Assembly: GCA_963747535.1 (NCBI GenBank)
Contig: CAVVFX010000020.1
Coordinates: 62,001 to 126,000, forward strand
Origin: CAVVFX01 sp963747535
GTDB lineage: Bacteria > Acidobacteriota > Terriglobia > Bryobacterales > Bryobacteraceae
Length of the DNA stretch: 64,000 bases
Reading direction: 5' to 3'
Both the position numbers and the translations under genes were made by a program. This document shows, piece after piece, positions 62,803 through 64,000 of the stretch. Below the pieces are notes generated by a model. It was not told the DNA's origin and made no database searches. It saw only the letters and a list, made by a program, of their open reading frames with translations. How positions within the stretch are numbered: position 1 is the stretch's first letter; each line of letters begins with the position of its first letter.

Positions 62803-63915
62803 ATGTTGAGTGTGATGATCGACGCAACTTCGCTCCTGCTTCGGAGCGCCGGCGTCAAGACGTACACATACGAATGGATCAAAGCGCTACGACAGGACCC
62901 AGGCGCCGGCGACGTGCGGCTGTTTCCATTTCTTTCGCTTCCCGCTGACTACCATCACGAGCGTTCGCCACTGCCCTATCTCTCTACCGCTGTCCGCGTT
63001 GCGGCGCTCCACTTCGCCAACATCCCGCACAATCCAGCGTGGAAACTGATGAGCCGCAACATCGATATTTTTCACTGCTCCAACCAGTGTCGGAACCCTC
63101 CGGTCAACACCATCCTCACGGCCACTATCCACGATATGACCTGCTGGCTGACACCGGAATTCCATTCTGCGGCCAACGTGCGGGCCGACGCCAACTTCTC
63201 GGAAAAAGTGCTTAAGCGGGCGCACGGGTTGATCGCGGTATCCGAGAACAGCCGGCGCGATGCGATCCAGGTATTGGGAATTCGAGAGGACCGGATTGTC
63301 GTCATCCACCCCGGAGTAGCGTCCCATTTTTTCGATGTCCCAGCACCGGAAATCGATCGCGTGCGGACCAAACTGCGGCTCACCAGGCCCTACGTGCTCT
63401 CGTTGGGAACCGTTGAGCCACGCAAGAATACCGATCGTCTATTGACCGCGTGGGTGGCGCTGCGCCAAGATCTGCGGGAACACTTTGACCTGGTATTCGC
63501 CGGGCCGATCGGCTGGGCTTCGGACGCAACCATGGCGGCGTTGAACCAGAGTCGGGATGGAGTGCGGTATCTCGGCTATGTCGACGAACTGGATCTCGCC
63601 GGGCTAACTGCGGGAGCGGCCGCGCTCGCCTATCCGTCGCTCTATGAAGGCTTCGGGTTCCCGGTGGCGCAGGCTATGGCATCCGGTGTAGCGGTGGTGA
63701 CGTCGAACGTTTCCTCGTTGCCGGAAATCGCGGGTGATGCCGCCGAATACGCTGATCCCCGTAGCGTCGAAAGCATCCGGCTTGCGTTGGGAAAAGTGCT
63801 CGAATCTTCGGACCTGCGGCGGGAACTGGGCCAGCGCGGAAGAAAAAGAGCGGAGAATTTCCGTTGGGAAGTCGCCGCGAAACGCACCTGGGAGTTCTGG
63901 AAGGGGCTTGGGTAA
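62803..63915 (+). CDS. GT4-family glycosyltransferase
   Basis: About 370 residues. GT-B fold: the N-terminal half has SVMIDATSLLLRSAGVKTYT; the C-terminal half has LSLGTVEPRKNTDRLLTAWV and the nucleotide-sugar motif YPSLYEGFGFPVAQAMASGV with its EX7E glutamates. It probably adds a hexose to an exopolysaccharide or lipid. Starts at 62788 (GTG) and 62815 (ATG) are alternatives. It runs to near the end of the window. Confidence 0.9.
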   Translation: MLSVMIDATSLLLRSAGVKTYTYEWIKALRQDPGAGDVRLFPFLSLPADYHHERSPLPYLSTAVRVAALHFANIPHNPAWKLMSRNIDIFHCSNQCRNPPVNTILTATIHDMTCWLTPEFHSAANVRADANFSEKVLKRAHGLIAVSENSRRDAIQVLGIREDRIVVIHPGVASHFFDVPAPEIDRVRTKLRLTRPYVLSLGTVEPRKNTDRLLTAWVALRQDLREHFDLVFAGPIGWASDATMAALNQSRDGVRYLGYVDELDLAGLTAGAAALAYPSLYEGFGFPVAQAMASGVAVVTSNVSSLPEIAGDAAEYADPRSVESIRLALGKVLESSDLRRELGQRGRKRAENFRWEVAAKRTWEFWKGLG

Positions 63916-64000
63916 TGGGTCAAAGGCGGAAAAAGAACTCAGGTGACGTTCCTGGACTCTCCAGAAACTGCAGCCAAGCTTCGCTCGCGGAGGCAAAGGC

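Overview
The window reads as a chromosome segment from an acidobacterium of the Bryobacterales/Solibacter type. The best lineage marker is the secreted S53 peptidase at 20743-24555, whose C-terminal end resembles the domain typical of Solibacter-like secreted proteins (TIGR03437). A Tat-exported GH2 enzyme and sugar isomerase, MacB-type permeases and a complete Tad pilus locus fit the same group. This placement is inference from protein style; there is no rRNA, tRNA or CRISPR array here.

Layout. 1-12.3 kb is a decayed accessory island on both strands. It holds a small zinc-binding protein, several frameshifted or truncated genes, a slipin, a cytoplasmic trypsin-like protease coupled to a small protein, an excisionase-like DNA-binding protein, a creatininase-family protein, a VOC protein, and a two-gene phage remnant (portal plus scaffold-like). 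It also carries a 5-nt periodic array and GTCCAC-type repeats. From 12.3 kb gene density becomes chromosomal: ileS-lspA-lgt on minus; tmk and a DNA polymerase III delta' gene on plus; an aldehyde dehydrogenase; a PA2169-type protein; the S53 peptidase; and biotin carboxylase plus biotin carrier, a DnaC-like ATPase and a large exported protein.

30.5-34.8 kb on minus is the most interesting block: four overlapping genes encoding a coiled-coil protein, a one-pass membrane protein with a probable roadblock/longin-like cytosolic part and a periplasmic BON/OmpA-like part, a Rab-like small GTPase, and a hybrid histidine kinase. It looks like a GTPase-controlled trans-envelope signalling module.

35.3-43.6 kb holds a GH2 glycosidase, a small exported protein, an efflux adaptor with two MacB-type permeases but no ATPase gene, and an HExxH/TPR peptidase. 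43.8-56.1 kb is a Tad/Flp pilus locus split into divergent arms: TadG, two TadE, CpaE and two Flp pilins on minus; a membrane protein, prepilin peptidase, CpaB, CpaC, TadA, TadB, TadC and a 30-aa membrane peptide on plus. 56.8-60.1 kb is kdsB-pyrG-kdsA, which links CTP supply to KDO synthesis. It is followed by a headless pilin copy, an intact type IV pilin-like protein, an M50 protease, a Tat-exported isomerase and a glycosyltransferase.

Two families of short dispersed palindromes lie between and at the edges of genes. Some members supply stop codons or coding sequence at N-termini (kdsA, TadG).
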